A DNA stretch of 64,000 bases, from positions 372,001 through 436,000 of the forward strand of contig JAUIIL010000003.1 of the NCBI GenBank assembly GCA_030431635.1, in the 5' to 3' direction. The notes beneath the pieces were generated by a model, which saw nothing but the letters and a program-made list of their open reading frames with translations, searched no databases and was not told the DNA's origin. The position numbers and the translations under genes are program-made. The DNA comes from Bacteriovoracia bacterium (GTDB taxonomy: Bacteria > Bdellovibrionota > Bacteriovoracia > Bacteriovoracales > Bacteriovoracaceae). Below are positions 61,858 through 64,000 of the stretch, piece by piece (the first letter of the stretch is position 1; each line of letters starts with the position of its first letter).

Positions 61858-62106
61858 GTGGCCAATATTAAAAAGAAGCATGAATTAAACGTTGAAGGTC
61901 AGTTTTACTGTACCGATCCAGATGATGATGATGGAGAGGGGTGCATTGCGTGCTCAGTATGCTATATGGGAGCTCCGGACTTCTTTGCTGAGGATGATAT
62001 GGGAAATGCCTATATTAAGAAACAACCAACAAGTCCTGAGGATATAGAGCTTTGCCAAGAACAGCTTGAAGCTTGTCCAGTTAACTCCATAGGAAACGAC
62101 GGGTAA
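61858..62106 (+). CDS. Ferredoxin-like single [4Fe-4S] protein
   Basis: An 82-residue, very acidic protein. CIACSVC and ACPVNSI supply the four Cys of a [4Fe-4S] cluster in the short ferredoxin fold; one extra Cys is in QFYCTD. A GTG start follows GAGG. It is an electron carrier of unknown partner. The high Asp content near the cluster suggests a low-potential docking surface. Confidence 0.88.
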   Translation: MANIKKKHELNVEGQFYCTDPDDDDGEGCIACSVCYMGAPDFFAEDDMGNAYIKKQPTSPEDIELCQEQLEACPVNSIGNDG

Positions 62107-62209
62107 TAAAAAGACTGATTAATCAGGTAAAGTTATTTTTCCTAGATAATTTCTCGATATGTCATAAAATAAACTCATTAGCATTTTTTATTCATGAAAA
62201 GGAAGTTTT

Positions 62210-63541
62210 ATGGAAGCATCTTCTGTTGAGTGGGTTGGGGCAATACTCTTTGCCTTAGCTGTCGTGCATACATTTTTAGTCAAAAAGTTTGAGCATCTTG
62301 CTCATAAGTACCCTCTTGGTTCTCCTACTGGAAATCTATTTCACTATCTTGGTGAAGTTGAAATTGTTTTTGGTTTTTGGGCCGCTATTTTTATTTTTTA
62401 TTATTATTGGCAAGCTTTTTTCCATCATCTTCATGACGGATTTGGAGCTGCTATTTCTCACGCAGGACATGATGCTGTTGTCTTTCTAGAAAGTCTTAAC
62501 TTTACAGAACCAGCTTTTGTTTTTGTTATCATGGCCATGGCCGGAACAAGACCAATTATTAAGCTGTCTGAAAAAATGATTGTTTTTGTCTCTAAGTTAA
62601 TTCCTCTTCCAGGTAAGATGTCTTTTTATATTTCGGCCATGGTTTTGGGGCCTTTGCTTGGTTCATTTATCACGGAGCCAGCTGCTATGACGGTCACGGC
62701 CATTATCTTATTGAAGAATTTTTATTCGAAAGAAATGAGCCAAAAGTTTAAGTACGCAACATTAGGTCTTCTCTTTGTTAACGTTTCTATTGGTGGGACG
62801 CTTACTTTCTTTGCGGCTCCTCCAGTTCTTATGGTTGCTCATAAATGGGGATTTGATCAAAACTTCTTTTATATGATTAAAACTTTTGGGTATAAGTCAT
62901 TTGTCGCAGTTGTTCTGGCTTCCGTAACGATAGCGATGTTTTTCAAGAAAGAACTGCAAGGATCTTTTGAATTAAGACCAGATAACTCTGAAAAAGTAGC
63001 TCCTCCTTGGTGGGTGACAGCTTTTCATTTATTTTGTCTTTTCCTGGTTGTATTTCACGCTCATCATATGGTGGCCTTTTTAGGAGTATTCTTATTCTTT
63101 TTAGGCTTCACAGCGATGACAGAAGAGTATCAAGATGCCATAAAATTAAAAGAAGCATTACTGGTGGGCTTTTTTCTAGGAGGACTTGTCACTTTAGGTT
63201 CTCAACAAAAATTTTGGCTACAGCCACTTCTTGCTAGTATGGATTCCTTACCACTATTCTTCGGAGCTACAGGACTAACAGCTCTTACTGACAATGCAGC
63301 TTTGACTTATTTGGGTTCTCTTGTTGAGGGGCTAAGTGATTCTGCAAAATATAACTTAGTTGCTGGTGCCGTTGCTGGTGGAGGACTTACAGTTATTGCC
63401 AATGCTCCAAACCCTGCTGGGTTCGGAATTCTTAAGGAGTCATTTGGACCAGATGGAATTAGTCCTATTGGGCTTTTGAAGTCGGCTTTGTTTCCGACTA
63501 TTCTTGCGATGATCTTTCTGCAAATACTGCCAAGTTTATAA
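62210..63541 (+). CDS. Na+/H+ antiporter-family membrane protein (Na_H_antiport_3-like)
   Basis: A 443-residue protein with about ten membrane helices. A duplicated conserved core is seen: ISAMVLGPLLGSFITEPAAM and, in the second half, GATGLTALTDNAALTYLGSL with AGGGLTVIANAPNPAGF. This fits the putative Na+/H+ antiporter family of the ion transporter superfamily; the acidic residues Glu and Asp in the two halves are likely ion sites. The GGAAG site lies before the ATG. Terminates with a strong hairpin. Ion specificity is unproved. Confidence 0.88.
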   Translation: MEASSVEWVGAILFALAVVHTFLVKKFEHLAHKYPLGSPTGNLFHYLGEVEIVFGFWAAIFIFYYYWQAFFHHLHDGFGAAISHAGHDAVVFLESLNFTEPAFVFVIMAMAGTRPIIKLSEKMIVFVSKLIPLPGKMSFYISAMVLGPLLGSFITEPAAMTVTAIILLKNFYSKEMSQKFKYATLGLLFVNVSIGGTLTFFAAPPVLMVAHKWGFDQNFFYMIKTFGYKSFVAVVLASVTIAMFFKKELQGSFELRPDNSEKVAPPWWVTAFHLFCLFLVVFHAHHMVAFLGVFLFFLGFTAMTEEYQDAIKLKEALLVGFFLGGLVTLGSQQKFWLQPLLASMDSLPLFFGATGLTALTDNAALTYLGSLVEGLSDSAKYNLVAGAVAGGGLTVIANAPNPAGFGILKESFGPDGISPIGLLKSALFPTILAMIFLQILPSL

Positions 63542-63547
63542 AAACTA

Positions 63548-63582
63548 TAAAAAAGGGGGGGAGCTTTCTCCCCTTTTTTTAT
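63548..63582. terminator. Bidirectional Rho-independent terminator
   Basis: GGGGAG (63558-63563) pairs with CTCCCC (63568-63573) around a four-base loop, flanked by A tracts on the left and T tracts on the right. It stops both the antiporter gene and the convergent ilvE gene, whose stop codon lies in its tail. Confidence 0.9.
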
Positions 63583-64000
63583 TCTAATTCAATATGAGAA
63601 ACGCGAAAAATCCAATCAGAAAATGGGGATTCCATTTGGGCCGATTGAATTTTAAGAAGGTTCTCTCTTAAGCCCGAAGAAATAATTCCATTTGGATTTT
63701 TTAATTTAACATCAATGTCTCTTCCATCACTAAGAGATCCAACGGGAACAATAATAGAAGCAGTTCCGCAGACAAAAGCTTCTGTGCACTTGCCATTCTT
63801 TATATCTAGTGCAAGTTCATCGATTGATATTTTTCTTTCAACACATTTAAGCCCATTGTATTGAGCAAGTTTGATAATGGAATCTCTTGTAATTCCTTTA
63901 AGAATGGTATCAGTGAGTTCTGGAGTATGAAGTTCTCCGTTAATAACAGCGAAGAAATTCATGCCTGACATTTCTTCGATATAAGTTTTCTCTTTAGCAT
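63579..64000 (-). CDS. ilvE: Branched-chain amino acid aminotransferase, C-terminal part (start outside window)
   Basis: The minus-strand frame is open from base 64000 to TAA at 63579-63581. EEMSGMNFFAVINGELHTP, then TDTILKGITRDSIIKLA and RKISIDELALDI are typical of the C-terminal half of the PLP-dependent fold type IV branched-chain aminotransferase. The N-terminal half, with the catalytic Lys, lies beyond the window. It converts leucine, isoleucine and valine with their ketoacids, so it could supply ketoisovalerate to panB by deaminating imported valine. Confidence 0.93.
   Translation of the reverse strand, partial: AKEKTYIEEMSGMNFFAVINGELHTPELTDTILKGITRDSIIKLAQYNGLKCVERKISIDELALDIKNGKCTEAFVCGTASIIVPVGSLSDGRDIDVKLKNPNGIISSGLRENLLKIQSAQMESPFSDWIFRVSHIELE

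Noticed and set aside
1-64000. Sigma-54 promoters, CRISPR repeats, tRNA genes, insertion sequences and phage genes
   Set aside because: I looked for -24/-12 boxes, spaced direct repeats, tRNA T-loop patterns and transposase/integrase motifs and found none that held up by eye.

Overview
The window is a compact, AT-rich bacterial chromosome segment with no rRNA, tRNA, CRISPR array, insertion sequence or prophage gene that I can see. Gene content points to a Gram-negative with an outer membrane (lptC/lptA, lptB, lnt, kdsD, a TonB-dependent receptor, many lipoproteins). The low GC, the large set of secreted hydrolases, short convergent overlaps, stand-alone MotAB genes and the pattern of lineage-specific secreted proteins fit Bdellovibrionota, most likely the Bacteriovorax/Halobacteriovorax branch of predatory bacteria. 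That placement is inference, not a database match.

Layout. 1-2514: mutS (3' end cut by the window edge). 2566-6332: an lptC/lptA-like gene, lptB, rpoN and hpf, ending in a strong terminator. 6372-8288: a cobalamin riboswitch and the BtuB-like receptor it should control. 8285-9618: small regulators and a 33-residue membrane protein. 9615-15874 (minus strand): one long operon, KARI-like reductase, panB, coaX, coaBC, panC, hflX and a stand-alone DnaA domain-I protein. It covers nearly all steps from ketoisovalerate to phosphopantetheine. 16031-19534: yacG, an inositol-phosphatase-like gene and envelope proteins of unknown role. 19575-23190: kdsD, lnt and a secreted subtilase. 23191-23552 is the only long stretch without a clear gene.

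23553-27830 is the most unusual part: five overlapping genes encode a PEGA/TPR protein, MotA, MotB with a peptidoglycan-binding domain, a protein that reads as a shortened FliF fused to FliG, and an outer-membrane barrel. No filament, rod, hook or export gene lies nearby. I read it as a possible minimal proton- or sodium-driven motor that is not an ordinary flagellum.

27836-37874: a DksA-like regulator, flavin reductase, a trypsin-like lipoprotein lacking the catalytic histidine, mltG, ruvX, then rho, DUF1385, prfA, prmC, murA and a HIT protein. 37875-50720: secreted proteins, a secreted nucleoside hydrolase overlapping an MtnK-like kinase, TPR and FecR proteins, and guaB and guaA separated by three genes including a DUF4105-like protein. 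50722-64000: dnaE, a pair resembling a split FlgT, a secreted M29 aminopeptidase, queC, a phosphohexomutase, a ferredoxin, a Na+/H+ antiporter-family protein and the 3' part of ilvE.
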